From Paraclostridium ghonii (lineage in GTDB: Bacteria; Bacillota; Clostridia; Peptostreptococcales; Peptostreptococcaceae): 9,391 bases of DNA. Under the pieces are notes generated by a model that saw only the letters and a list, made by a program, of their open reading frames with translations, had not been told where the DNA came from and did no database searches. The stretch lies in the NCBI RefSeq assembly GCF_023653455.1, contig NZ_JAKEDR010000136.1:1-9391 (forward strand), written 5' to 3'. Shown here one piece after another: positions 1 through 7,268 of this stretch; position 1 is the stretch's first letter; each line of letters begins with the position of its first letter. The position numbers were made by a program, and so were the translations under genes.

Positions 1-16
1 ATCTATTATATGTAGC

Positions 17-54
17 TTACAATTATTAATAGACTTTTATATTTATAATTGTAA
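17..54 (+). promoter_or_regulatory. Candidate -10 element within a 10-bp inverted repeat upstream of dppA-like gene
   Basis: A perfect 10-bp inverted repeat (TTACAATTAT at 17-26, ATAATTGTAA at 45-54) is separated by 18 bases. The right arm overlaps TATAAT at 44-49, which would place a transcription start near 56 and give a leader of about 30 nt. I see no good -35 box at 16-18 bp spacing. A repressor site over the -10 is one reading. An RNA hairpin is less likely, because the left arm would lie upstream of the start. In AT-rich DNA such dyads also arise by chance. Confidence 0.3.
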
Positions 55-85
55 ACCCCATATAAAAACTAGGAGGAATATTTTT

Positions 86-883
86 ATGAAAGTATATATA
101 AGTTCTGATATAGAAGGTACATGTGGAATTGTAAACTGGGAAGAAACTAATCTTGATTACCCGCTTGGAGAATATCATAAAATTCAAATGACCAAAGAAG
201 TGAAATCAGCTTGTGATGGTGCAAATAAATATAATTGCGATTTAATTTTAGTAAAAGATGCGCATGGAAGTGCAAGAAGTATTAATCCAGCTTTACTTCC
301 ACAAAATGTTAATTTAATTAGAGGATGGACTAACAATCCACTTATTATGATGTCAGGAATTGATAATAGCTTTGATGCAACTATTTTTATAGGATATCAT
401 AGTGGTGCCAGCGAAGATGGGAATCCACTTTCTCACACAATGAATAGCTCAAAGTATGATTATGTAAAAATAAACGGAGAAATTGCAACTGAATTTATGA
501 TAAATGCATATACAAGTGCTTACTACAACGTTCCCGTTGCCTTTTTAAGTGGAGATGAACTTCTTTGTAAAAATGCTAAAAAGTTAAACCCTAATATAAT
601 AACTGTTTCTGTATCTAAAGGAATAGGAAATGCATCATTATCTATTCACCCCGAAGTAGCTTTAAAAAATATACAAGATGGAGTTGAAAAAGCTCTATCT
701 GGTGATCTTTCTAGACATATAATAAAACTTCCGAAATTATTTTTTATAGAAATAAAATTTAAAAATCACTATGATGCTTATAAAGCTTCTTTCTATCCTG
801 GATGTAAACTATTAAATACTCAAACTATATCATTTGAGACTAATGACTATTACGAGTTTTTAAGAATGTTTTTATTTATTTAA
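86..883 (+). CDS. M55 family D-aminopeptidase (DppA-like)
   Basis: Zinc-dependent D-amino-acid aminopeptidase, 265 residues, close to the 274 of Bacillus subtilis DppA, which forms a decameric cytosolic enzyme acting on D-Ala-containing peptides. The metal ligands expected from the DppA structure are all present: Asp8 and Glu10 (SSDIEGTCG), His60 (KDAHGSA), His105 (GYHSGAS) and Glu136 (ATEFMINAY). The conserved catalytic His is His117 (LSHTM). There is no signal peptide or membrane segment. The ATG is preceded by AGGAGG at 71-76 with a 9-nt spacer. The family assignment is secure. The physiological role (recycling of D-peptides from wall turnover, or nutrition) is inferred. No dpp peptide-transport genes lie downstream. 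The next gene is convergent, so this one is either monocistronic or the last gene of an operon entering from the left. It appears intact. Confidence 0.92.
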   Translation: MKVYISSDIEGTCGIVNWEETNLDYPLGEYHKIQMTKEVKSACDGANKYNCDLILVKDAHGSARSINPALLPQNVNLIRGWTNNPLIMMSGIDNSFDATIFIGYHSGASEDGNPLSHTMNSSKYDYVKINGEIATEFMINAYTSAYYNVPVAFLSGDELLCKNAKKLNPNIITVSVSKGIGNASLSIHPEVALKNIQDGVEKALSGDLSRHIIKLPKLFFIEIKFKNHYDAYKASFYPGCKLLNTQTISFETNDYYEFLRMFLFI

Positions 884-922
884 AAAAGTACTAATGATAA
901 TTTTAAAATTATCATTAGTACT
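882..922 (-). terminator. Rho-independent terminator of the flavodoxin gene (perfect 36-bp palindrome)
   Basis: Bases 887-922 are a perfect palindrome with 18-base arms (887-904 and 905-922). Read on the minus strand, the hairpin is followed by six T (complement of 882-887), as expected of a terminator. Read on the plus strand, the hairpin is followed by CAGCAC with no U-run, so it should stop the upstream dppA-like gene only weakly. The stop codon of the flavodoxin gene (915-917) lies inside the stem. Confidence 0.75.
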
Positions 923-1460
923 CAGCACATCCACTAGCTTCCTCTACCAAAGCTTTTATAGAACTTTTATCCGTTAAATTTACTTTTTCTTCAAATCCCC
1001 TTAGGACAACTTTATCCTCTTCTGTTAATTCTGATTCAGTCTTTTTGTTTAACATACTTTTTAATCCCTTCATCATAATTTTATCTATAACGCTTAGTGA
1101 ACTACAATCCAATTCTCCTTTAAAATTATAGAATTTAATATTTTTTGCTTCTATATTTTTAAAATTATTCTTTATTAATAATTCTTTTCTATCTTCACTT
1201 ACATTTTCCATCCCAACTGAAAAAATATAAATATTTTTATCTTTTATCTTATTATAATTTTGGTTAATAAAATTTAATCCATTAATTTTACCTCTATATA
1301 CTCCTCCTCCAAATATTATAGTTTCATACTCAATTAAATGTTTTGATCTTATATCTGAAATTTCATACAAGTCTGCACCTAGCTTTAAAGCAATCCAACC
1401 TGCATATTTTTTTGTACTCCCATATTTCGTCTTATATATTACTGCAATTTTTTCACTCAT
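915..1460 (-). CDS. Flavodoxin-domain protein, HemG-like
   Basis: Short-chain flavodoxin-fold protein of 181 residues, binding FMN by inference. The N-terminal strand KIAVIYK (4-10) leads into the phosphate-binding loop TKYGST (11-16). The second FMN loop is at IIFGGGVYRGK (48-58). The overall length and the C-terminal stretch with LSVIDKIMMKGLKSML (about 122-137) resemble HemG, the menaquinone-dependent protoporphyrinogen oxidase, and the Pfam flavodoxin_5 group. No heme genes are nearby, so the substrate is unknown and 'flavodoxin domain protein' is the safe name. Start ATG at 1458-1460 with AAGAGGTG at 1467-1474 upstream. It is transcribed alone: the permease gene upstream has its own terminator (1566-1605) and the terminator at 882-922 follows. 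I could not find a convincing sigma-A promoter in 1461-1565. Confidence 0.85.
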   Translation of the reverse strand: MSEKIAVIYKTKYGSTKKYAGWIALKLGADLYEISDIRSKHLIEYETIIFGGGVYRGKINGLNFINQNYNKIKDKNIYIFSVGMENVSEDRKELLIKNNFKNIEAKNIKFYNFKGELDCSSLSVIDKIMMKGLKSMLNKKTESELTEEDKVVLRGFEEKVNLTDKSSIKALVEEASGCAEY

Positions 1461-1565
1461 ACAAACACCTCTTCTTACAATTTATTTACCCTTATATATA
1501 TTTATATGACTTGTTTGTTTATTTCCCTTTAATTATTTATCTACTTCTTTTCTATCCATTCATAC

Positions 1566-1605
1566 AAAAACAGATTATCTAATTGTAATTAGATAACCTG
1601 TTTTT
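1566..1605 (-). terminator. Rho-independent terminator downstream of the EamA permease gene
   Basis: Arms 1566-1584 and 1587-1605 pair over 19 positions around a tiny loop at 1585-1586. The single imperfect pair is A-C on the plus strand but G-U on the minus strand. T-runs occur on both sides, so it may act bidirectionally, but the wobble pair favours the minus-strand transcript of the permease gene, whose stop is about 80 nt upstream at 1687. Confidence 0.8.
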
Positions 1606-1686
1606 TGTTAATTATAATTTTCCCTTTTATTTTAAAGTATATTAAAATATTTAAACTCTTAATATGACTTATTTATAAATTTTTAT

Positions 1687-2589
1687 TTATTCTACTTCAT
1701 TAAGTTCTAATGAACCTTCTGTTTTTAATAAAAATGATAGTTTTGTCTCTGCACAAATAATAGCTATAAATATAAATAAACTTCCAGTAATCATTTTAAA
1801 TGTTATTATTTCTTTTGCTATTATTATAGAAAAAATCATTCCAAATATTGCTTCAGTGGATAATAATATAGCGGTTTTCGTTCCATCAACTTTAGTTTGA
1901 CACACAGTTTGCCCAAGAAAACATAAAGTTGTATTAAATACCCCTAAAAATAGTACAGATCCTACAGTTGAGCTGCTTATAGTAGTATTTGCTTCTCCTA
2001 CAAAAACTTGTAATACTAGTGATAACATAAATGCTGTTATCATTTGTATACATGTAAGTACAACCGGATCATGTTTTTTTGTAAATTCACTAGTTAAAAA
2101 TATATGCATAGCAAACCCTACAGCACATACTAATGTCAATATATCCCCAAAACTTATACTAAAATCTGATTCTAATGAGATAATTCCTATTCCTACAAGT
2201 GTAATTAAACTACTTATAATTCCTATTTTATCTACTTTTTTCTTATATAAAATGCATCCTACAAATGGAACTATTACAACATTTGCAGCTGTTAAAAACG
2301 CACTCTTTGCTGGAGTTGTATACTTTAGCCCGAAAGTTTGAAAAGAAAATGCTATAAATAAAAACATACCAAGCAACATACCTGAGATAATATCTTTTTT
2401 ATTTATATTTTTAAGTTTTTTAAAGAATATAACACTTAACAAAAGTGATCCTATAAAAAATCTACCTGTCATTAATTGAAATGGTGTAAGCCCATTTTCT
2501 AAGCCCATCTGAGTTGCTACAAACCCACTTCCCCAAATCAAGGATACTAATAGTAATCCAATTTCTCCACTATATTTTTTTATAACCAA
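1687..2589 (-). CDS. EamA/DMT-family permease
   Basis: Integral membrane protein of the drug/metabolite transporter superfamily, 300 residues. Two homologous EamA halves (about 10-140 and 147-281) should give ten transmembrane helices. Family hallmarks are the N-terminal LIWGSGFVATQ (18-27), PAKSAFLTAANVVIVPFVG-like segment (93-111) ending the first half, and STEAIFGMIFSIIIAKE-like segment (244-260) in the second. The C-terminal tail after about 283 is acidic and soluble. Substrate cannot be read from sequence; relatives export amino acids, purines or other metabolites. The start is doubtful. The most upstream usable codon is TTG at 2587-2589, but it sits only 2 nt from the GGAGG core. The next ATG is codon 28, inside the first helix. 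Divergent from mntP and monocistronic. Confidence 0.85.
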   Translation of the reverse strand: MVIKKYSGEIGLLLVSLIWGSGFVATQMGLENGLTPFQLMTGRFFIGSLLLSVIFFKKLKNINKKDIISGMLLGMFLFIAFSFQTFGLKYTTPAKSAFLTAANVVIVPFVGCILYKKKVDKIGIISSLITLVGIGIISLESDFSISFGDILTLVCAVGFAMHIFLTSEFTKKHDPVVLTCIQMITAFMLSLVLQVFVGEANTTISSSTVGSVLFLGVFNTTLCFLGQTVCQTKVDGTKTAILLSTEAIFGMIFSIIIAKEIITFKMITGSLFIFIAIICAETKLSFLLKTEGSLELNEVE

Positions 2590-2591
2590 CC

Positions 2592-2598
2592 CCTCCTT
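2592..2598 (-). promoter_or_regulatory. Shine-Dalgarno site of the EamA gene, misplaced for the TTG start
   Basis: AAGGAGG (minus strand, 2598 to 2592) is a near-perfect ribosome binding site. The TTG at 2589-2587 is only 2 nt from it, too close for normal initiation. An in-frame ATA at 2583-2581 is 8 nt away, the ideal distance. Either ATA or a relaxed TTG is used, or an ancestral ATG at 2583-2581 has mutated. Confidence 0.6.
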
Positions 2599-2615
2599 TT
2601 TTACCTACTCATACT

Positions 2616-2644
2616 ATTATATGCTTTATTTGATGCTTTTTCTA
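2616..2644 (-). promoter_or_regulatory. Candidate sigma-A promoter for the EamA gene
   Basis: Minus strand: TAGAAA at 2639-2644 (4 of 6 to the -35 consensus), 17-nt spacer, perfect TATAAT at 2616-2621. The predicted start lies near 2609, giving a leader of about 20 nt that still includes the ribosome binding site. Confidence 0.45.
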
Positions 2645-2661
2645 TAATGTATGAAAACTTT

Positions 2662-2682
2662 AACTACAAATTTTTTATAGTT
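2662..2682. repeat. Short inverted repeat in the EamA-mntP divergent intergenic region
   Basis: AACTACAAA (2662-2670) and TTTATAGTT (2674-2682) form a dyad with one imperfect pair. It lies just upstream of the EamA -35 box and about 160 bp from mntP. The rest of the 253-bp intergenic region is AT-rich with no yybP-ykoY manganese riboswitch that I can recognise. The dyad may be an operator or chance. Confidence 0.25.
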
Positions 2683-2771
2683 TCGAAAAATTCCATATAT
2701 TTGTATATTTTTTTAAAACTATATATGTTTTTGATGTATATAAAATTTTAGAAAATATAAAACTTAGACTA

Positions 2772-2800
2772 TTTACATACTTGTATCTATATATATTAAT
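2772..2800 (+). promoter_or_regulatory. Weak candidate promoter for mntP
   Basis: TTTACA at 2772-2777, 17-nt spacer, ATTAAT at 2795-2800 (4 of 6). The surrounding TA-rich run offers several alternative -10 boxes, so the exact element is uncertain. The start would fall near 2807, leaving a leader of about 35 nt, too short for a riboswitch. Confidence 0.25.
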
Positions 2801-2842
2801 ATTGAACTTTTTATATTTTAAATAATATTAAGGAGAATTTGT

Positions 2843-3406
2843 ATGAGTTTAATTTTTATATTAATGACTTCTTTTGCTTTGTCTATGGATGCATTTACAG
2901 TTTCATTATCTAAAGGTATGTGTTTAAAAAAAATAGATTTTAAACTAGCAATAAAAATTGCTTTTTCATTTGGATTATTTCAAGCTTTAATGCCTCTTAT
3001 AGGCTGGAAAATAGGAATTGAATTTTCTGATTGTATAAAATCTATAGACCATGTTATAGCGTTAGTACTTTTATGTTTTTTAGGATGCAATATGATTTTT
3101 TCAAAAGATGATAATTCCTATTCATCTAGTTTTAGTAATTTTGACATTTTTATATTATCTATAGCTACTAGTATAGATGCCCTCGCTGTTGGAGTTAGCT
3201 TTTCATTTTTAAATATTTCTATAATCCCAATTATCTTATGCATAGGTATAATAACATTCATACTTTGTTTTTTAGGAGTATTAATAGGAAATAAGGTGGG
3301 TTCTTTTTTAGGTAACTTTGCTAAACTCATAGGTGGAGTTATACTCATTTTAATAGGGTTTAATATTTTCAATGAACATACTGGATTTTTAAACTATTTT
3401 TTATAA
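2843..3406 (+). CDS. mntP: Manganese efflux pump MntP
   Basis: Six-helix Mn(II) exporter of the cytoplasmic membrane, 187 residues (Escherichia coli MntP has 188). The family's twofold repeat is evident: first half ALSMDAFTVSLSKG (12-25) with Asp16, then FQALMPLIGW (46-55) and SIDHVIAL (67-74); second half ATSIDALAVGVSFSF (108-122) with Asp112, followed by a Gly-rich helix with GG at 164-165 and a C-terminal NEH. The intramembrane Asp residues match positions shown to matter in E. coli MntP. ATG with AAGGAG at 2830-2835, spacer 7. No manganese riboswitch is seen upstream, although many bacterial mntP genes are controlled by yybP-ykoY. The gene is monocistronic, divergent from the EamA gene and convergent with the ABC operon. 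Confidence 0.93.
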   Translation: MSLIFILMTSFALSMDAFTVSLSKGMCLKKIDFKLAIKIAFSFGLFQALMPLIGWKIGIEFSDCIKSIDHVIALVLLCFLGCNMIFSKDDNSYSSSFSNFDIFILSIATSIDALAVGVSFSFLNISIIPIILCIGIITFILCFLGVLIGNKVGSFLGNFAKLIGGVILILIGFNIFNEHTGFLNYFL

Positions 3407-3417
3407 TTACATATTTT

Positions 3418-3451
3418 TAAGGTGATATCTTTAATTTTAGACATCACCTTA
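3418..3451. terminator. Shared terminator hairpin between mntP and the ABC operon
   Basis: Arms 3418-3429 (TAAGGTGATATC) and 3440-3451 (GACATCACCTTA) enclose a 10-nt loop. One position is A-C on the plus strand and G-U on the minus strand. U-runs are interrupted on both sides (TTATTGT on plus, TTAAAAATAT on minus), so efficiency is uncertain. The stop codon of the downstream ABC gene (3449-3451) is within the stem. Confidence 0.6.
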
Positions 3452-5239
3452 TTGTACATTCTCTCCTTTTAAAGAACAGATACTATCATAATAAATTCCT
3501 CTTTTATTCATTAGATACTCATGTGTTCCACTTTCAGCTACTTTCCCTTTATCTATAACCATTATATTATCACAATCTCTTATAGTGCTAAGTCTATGTG
3601 CTATTATTATACTAGTTCTATTTTCCATTGCATGTTTTATAGCTTCTTGAACTTTTCTTTCAGTATTAGTATCTATACTGCTTGTTGCCTCGTCTAATAT
3701 TAATATGGATGGGTTTTTAAGTATAGCTCTTGATATACTTATTAACTGTTTTTGTCCAATACTTAAACTATCTCCCCCTTCCTCTATATAAGTATCATAA
3801 TTATTTTTTAATTTCATTATAAAACTATGTGCATTAGATATTTTACATGCATCTATTACCTCATCTTTTGTAGCATCCAATTTTGAGTATTTTATATTTT
3901 CTAATATTGTACCATTAAATAAATATATATCTTGTAAAACAATTGAAAATGCATTATTAAAACTTTCTTTTTCATAATTGTTTATATTATATCCATCCAC
4001 TAATATATTTCCCTTATCATGCTCATATAATCTATTTATAAGATTTATAATAGTTGTTTTTCCACTTCCAGTAGTTCCTATTATCGCATTACTAGTTCCT
4101 TTTTTAATTTTAAAACTTAAATCCTTTAATATATAATCTCCTTCATTATATTTAAACCATACATTTTTAAATTCTATATCTCCTTTTAACATATTTACCT
4201 TTTTTGTATCTTCTTTTTTATATTTCTCTTTCACTTGCTCATCTAATATCTCAAACACTCTTTCACACCCAGCAATAGATATTTGAAAAGTATTAAATAA
4301 ATTTGCAAGTTCGTTAAGCGGTCTCGTAAATTGTTTTGTATAACTTAAAAATGTAGCTATAACTCCTACAGTGATTATATTTTTTATTGAAAGGTACGCA
4401 CCTGCTATAGAAATTAGTGCAAATGCTATATTGGTAATAACATTCATCATTGGCATAAGAAGAGAACTATATATCTGAGCTTTTAATGATTCTTTTAAAA
4501 GTCTATCATTTATTTCATTAAATGTTTCTATTGATTCTTGTTCATAATTAAAAGATTTTATTACATTCATGTTCTTTATATTCTCTTCTATATGAGAATT
4601 TAATAATCCTAATTCTATTTGTTGATTTTTAAAGAACACTTTACTTCTTCTAGCTATAAATTTGCTTAATATAATTACTAATGGCATAGTAATTATACTT
4701 AATATTGTTAATGAGGGACTTAATAAAAACATCATAATTACAGTCCCTATAATAGTTATACTAGAAGTTATTATCTGAGTTATTGAACTTGATATACCAC
4801 TACTAATATTATCTATATCATTTGTTACTCTACTCATCAAATCTCCAGTTTTATGTTCATCAAAATATGAAATAGGTAATGTTTGTAATTTTGAAAAAAC
4901 AGATGATCTTATATTTTTTATAACTCTTTGAGACATGTTTATCATTATAAATTCCTTAAATAAACTCACTATTGAATCAATTAAATAAAAAATTAATAAA
5001 GCTAATAAAGTTACTTTAAATACAGAGGATTTTATTCCACTTATATCTATTAAGTCTACGCACTTTCCTATTAAAAGAGGAATTAGTATAACTATTAAAC
5101 TGTCTACCAAAACCAAAATACTTATTAACAAAAACATGTTTTTTTCATTTTTAAAATATTTTAAAAGTCTCCCAATTGTTTTTCTAGTATTTTTAGGTTT
5201 TTTTCTTGGTGTAAATCTACTTTCAATCTTACTTTTCAT
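3449..5239 (-). CDS. ABC exporter half-transporter, catalytic-site subunit (TM + NBD)
   Basis: Type IV (type I exporter) ABC half-transporter of 596 residues. A basic N-terminus (1-25) precedes a six-helix membrane domain (about 33-325), followed by the ATPase domain (about 355-590). Visible motifs: Walker A GTTGSGKTT (388-396), Q-loop Gln436, signature LSIGQ (492-496), Walker B SILILDE (511-517) with the catalytic Glu517, D-loop SSID (520-523) and switch His548. The catalytic Glu and His are canonical, but the signature has Ile for the first Gly of LSGGQ. Its partner has the opposite pattern (see 5262-6968). It starts 22 nt after the stop of that gene, with AAGGTGGTGAG-type ribosome binding site at about 5246-5256, and is clearly cotranscribed. 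Likely multidrug or lipid/peptide exporter, like BmrCD, LmrCD or TM287/288; substrate unknown. Confidence 0.92.
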   Translation of the reverse strand: MKSKIESRFTPRKKPKNTRKTIGRLLKYFKNEKNMFLLISILVLVDSLIVILIPLLIGKCVDLIDISGIKSSVFKVTLLALLIFYLIDSIVSLFKEFIMINMSQRVIKNIRSSVFSKLQTLPISYFDEHKTGDLMSRVTNDIDNISSGISSSITQIITSSITIIGTVIMMFLLSPSLTILSIITMPLVIILSKFIARRSKVFFKNQQIELGLLNSHIEENIKNMNVIKSFNYEQESIETFNEINDRLLKESLKAQIYSSLLMPMMNVITNIAFALISIAGAYLSIKNIITVGVIATFLSYTKQFTRPLNELANLFNTFQISIAGCERVFEILDEQVKEKYKKEDTKKVNMLKGDIEFKNVWFKYNEGDYILKDLSFKIKKGTSNAIIGTTGSGKTTIINLINRLYEHDKGNILVDGYNINNYEKESFNNAFSIVLQDIYLFNGTILENIKYSKLDATKDEVIDACKISNAHSFIMKLKNNYDTYIEEGGDSLSIGQKQLISISRAILKNPSILILDEATSSIDTNTERKVQEAIKHAMENRTSIIIAHRLSTIRDCDNIMVIDKGKVAESGTHEYLMNKRGIYYDSICSLKGENVQ

Positions 5240-5261
5240 ACATTACTCACCACCTTTATAC

Positions 5262-6968
5262 CTATGTCGATATCTGAGACTTATATATTTCTCTATATAT
5301 AGAAGAGTTTTTTAATAAGTTTGTATGATTATCACACCCAACTACTTCTCCATTTTCTAAAACTATTATTCTATCCATGTCTATTATTGAACTAATTTTT
5401 TGAGATATTACTATATATGTAATGCCACCTAAGTATTTTTTTATATTATTTTTAATTCTGTTTTCAGTTTTTATATCCATTGCACTAAAGGAATCATCTA
5501 AAATTAAAACTTTAGGATTTTTTATTAAAGCTCTAGCTATACAAACCCTTTGTTTTTGTCCTCCCGATAAATTAGCTCCATTTTCACCTACTATTTGATC
5601 ATACCCTTTTTCAAATTTTTCTATAAAGTCATTGCAACCACATACTGTACATATATTTATAACCTCATCTAATGAAGCTTTCGTATTTCCCATTTTTATA
5701 TTATTGGTTATACTTTCATTGAATAAAATACTCTTTTGTGGTACTAATCCAATATAGTTTCTTAAATTTTCACTTTCTAAAATGTTGATATCATTTTCAT
5801 CTATTTTTATTGAGCCATTATCTATTTTATAAAATTTCATTATCAGATTTATTAAAGTTGTTTTTCCACTTCCCGTTGATCCAATTATTCCTATGTGTTC
5901 ACCTTTTTGTATTTTAAAATTTATATCTCTCAATACTTTTTCATTTTCAACATATGAAAAATTTACATTCTCAAATTCTAAATTTCCTTTAACTTCAATT
6001 TTTACATTTCCTTTTTTATCTATATCATTTTCAGTATCTAAAACTTCTATAATTCTATCACTAGATGCTTTAGCTCTTATAAATACATTGAAAATATGAG
6101 CTATCATCAGTAATGAGGTTAATATTCTTGCTATGTAATTTATATAAGCTACAACAACACCTACTTTAATTTCGTTATTTAAAATTAATTTTGACCCAAA
6201 ATATAATATAATTACAATTAATATGTTTGAAATTAATGTTATAGCTGGTCTAAATATAGCACTAATTTTCATAGCTTTTCTAGTTGATTTTGATAAATCT
6301 TCATTTACTTTTTCAAACTTATCTTCTTCATAATCTAATCTATTAAATAACTTAACTATTCTTATATTACCTAAGTACTGTCTTAAGTTGGAATTCAAAC
6401 TATCTAAAGATACTTGCACTTTTTTAAAGTAAGGAGTTCCTATATTTAAGTTTATAATAATTATTAAGAATATGACAATTATTCCTATTAACAAAACTAA
6501 TGAAAGCTTAAAATTCAACTTCATAGCTAATATAAAACTTCCTACGCAAAGTATAGGAGCTTTTATTATTATTCTCATTAATCCATTTACAAATTGTTGA
6601 ACTTGATTTATGTCATTGGTAATTCTAGTTATCAAAGAACCCTTGCTTATTTTATCTATATTTTCAAATGAATATGAATTTATATGAGCAAATACATCAC
6701 TTCTTAAATCTCTTGCAAATTTTTGAGATACATTTGTTGAAATTATACTTCTTAATATGGCAAAAACGGCTCCTGCTATCGTTATTCCTATCATCAAAAA
6801 ACCTTTATTCATTAGGTATTTTAAGTCTTTATTTGCTATTCCTACATCTATAATTTTAGCCAATATGGTTGGTTGCAATAAATCACAAATAGCTTCAAAT
6901 GCAACTAACACTATACCTAAAATAAATAGAATTAAATATTTTTTTATATAAACTACAAAGTATCTCAT
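5262..6968 (-). CDS. ABC exporter half-transporter, degenerate-site subunit (TM + NBD)
   Basis: First gene of the two-gene exporter operon, 568 residues: six-helix membrane domain (about 10-300) and ATPase domain (about 328-565). Motifs: Walker A GSTGSGKTT (363-371), Q-loop Gln411, canonical signature LSGGQ (467-471), Walker B KVLILDD (486-492), D-loop SAMD (495-498). The catalytic Glu after Walker B is Asp492 and the switch His is Gln523 (VISQKISS). These are the hallmark substitutions of the non-hydrolysing site in heterodimeric exporters such as TM287/288, LmrCD and BmrCD. Its intact LSGGQ is predicted to complete the active site formed by Walker A/B of the partner. Start ATG at 6966-6968 with GGAGGTGA at 6973-6980. 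No dedicated regulator gene adjoins it. Confidence 0.92.
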   Translation of the reverse strand: MRYFVVYIKKYLILFILGIVLVAFEAICDLLQPTILAKIIDVGIANKDLKYLMNKGFLMIGITIAGAVFAILRSIISTNVSQKFARDLRSDVFAHINSYSFENIDKISKGSLITRITNDINQVQQFVNGLMRIIIKAPILCVGSFILAMKLNFKLSLVLLIGIIVIFLIIIINLNIGTPYFKKVQVSLDSLNSNLRQYLGNIRIVKLFNRLDYEEDKFEKVNEDLSKSTRKAMKISAIFRPAITLISNILIVIILYFGSKLILNNEIKVGVVVAYINYIARILTSLLMIAHIFNVFIRAKASSDRIIEVLDTENDIDKKGNVKIEVKGNLEFENVNFSYVENEKVLRDINFKIQKGEHIGIIGSTGSGKTTLINLIMKFYKIDNGSIKIDENDINILESENLRNYIGLVPQKSILFNESITNNIKMGNTKASLDEVINICTVCGCNDFIEKFEKGYDQIVGENGANLSGGQKQRVCIARALIKNPKVLILDDSFSAMDIKTENRIKNNIKKYLGGITYIVISQKISSIIDMDRIIVLENGEVVGCDNHTNLLKNSSIYREIYKSQIST

Positions 6969-7009
6969 AAGCTCACCTCCCCAATATATTTATATGTAAT
7001 CTATACTAA

Positions 7010-7039
7010 TTATTATATCCATTTTATAGGTTATAATAA
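7010..7039 (-). promoter_or_regulatory. Promoter region of the ABC operon with an inverted repeat over the -10
   Basis: Minus strand TATAAT at 7012-7017 would start transcription near 7004, giving a leader of about 36 nt. The -35 region is poor. A perfect 8-bp inverted repeat (TTATTATA at 7010-7017, TATAATAA at 7032-7039, 14-bp spacer) covers the -10 box and could be an operator. Its pure A/T content makes chance plausible. Confidence 0.4.
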
Positions 7040-7064
7040 ATTCTTCTTTACATTTCTTAAGCGT

Positions 7065-7104
7065 AAAAAAGAAAGATACCTCAAAAACCTTTGAGATATC
7101 TTTC
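7065..7104 (-). terminator. Rho-independent terminator after the small membrane protein gene
   Basis: Arms 7071-7085 and 7090-7104 form a 15-bp stem with a 4-nt loop. The one imperfect position is C-A on plus and G-U on minus. On the minus strand the stem is followed by six T (complement of 7065-7070). The stop codon of the 46-residue gene (7103-7105) overlaps the stem, so this terminator closes that transcript and insulates the ABC operon. Confidence 0.8.
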
Positions 7105-7243
7105 ATTTCTTTTTGTTGGATAAAAAATATCCAATCCAAATTCCAAGAGCTAAAGTAATAAGAGTATTAAAATTTATCCTCGTAAACAATATACCTCCTA
7201 AAGCACCTATTGCAATTCCAACAACCATACAATTATTTCTCAT
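7103..7243 (-). CDS. Small two-helix membrane protein, 46 residues, function unknown
   Basis: A short gene of 47 codons, starting ATG at 7241-7243 and ending TGA at 7103-7105. The start is supported by GGAGG six nt upstream (7250-7254). The product begins MRNNCMVVGIAIGALGG and ends YFLSNKKK. It has two hydrophobic segments (about residues 6-20, with Gly at every few positions as in a glycine zipper, and about 28-41) joined by a short polar turn (TRINFN), then a basic tail. Evidence that it is real: a good ribosome binding site, a terminator immediately after it, a possible promoter before it, and residue composition typical of small membrane proteins. I do not recognise the family. It follows the putative metal exporter by 71 nt on the same strand, so it might be an accessory subunit or an independent gene. 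Confidence 0.7.
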   Translation of the reverse strand: MRNNCMVVGIAIGALGGILFTRINFNTLITLALGIWIGYFLSNKKK

Positions 7244-7268
7244 ATACATCCTCCATAATACAATCTAT

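Noticed and set aside
86..883. Possible truncation of the DppA-like protein at its hydrophobic C-terminus
   Set aside because: The length (265) is close to that of B. subtilis DppA, all metal ligands are present, and the end aligns with the natural end of the family, so it appears complete.
1343..1582. Plus-strand open frame of 79 codons overlapping the flavodoxin gene start
   Set aside because: It is antisense to a well-supported gene, has no ribosome binding site, and its Tyr/Leu/Ile-rich product is what AT-rich antisense sequence gives.
2683..2842. yybP-ykoY manganese riboswitch before mntP
   Set aside because: The conserved GGGGAGUAG-type elements and flanking stems are absent; the region is plain AT-rich sequence.
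3118..3372. Minus-strand open frame within mntP
   Set aside because: It is fully antisense to a conserved gene with perfect family motifs, and has no initiation signals.
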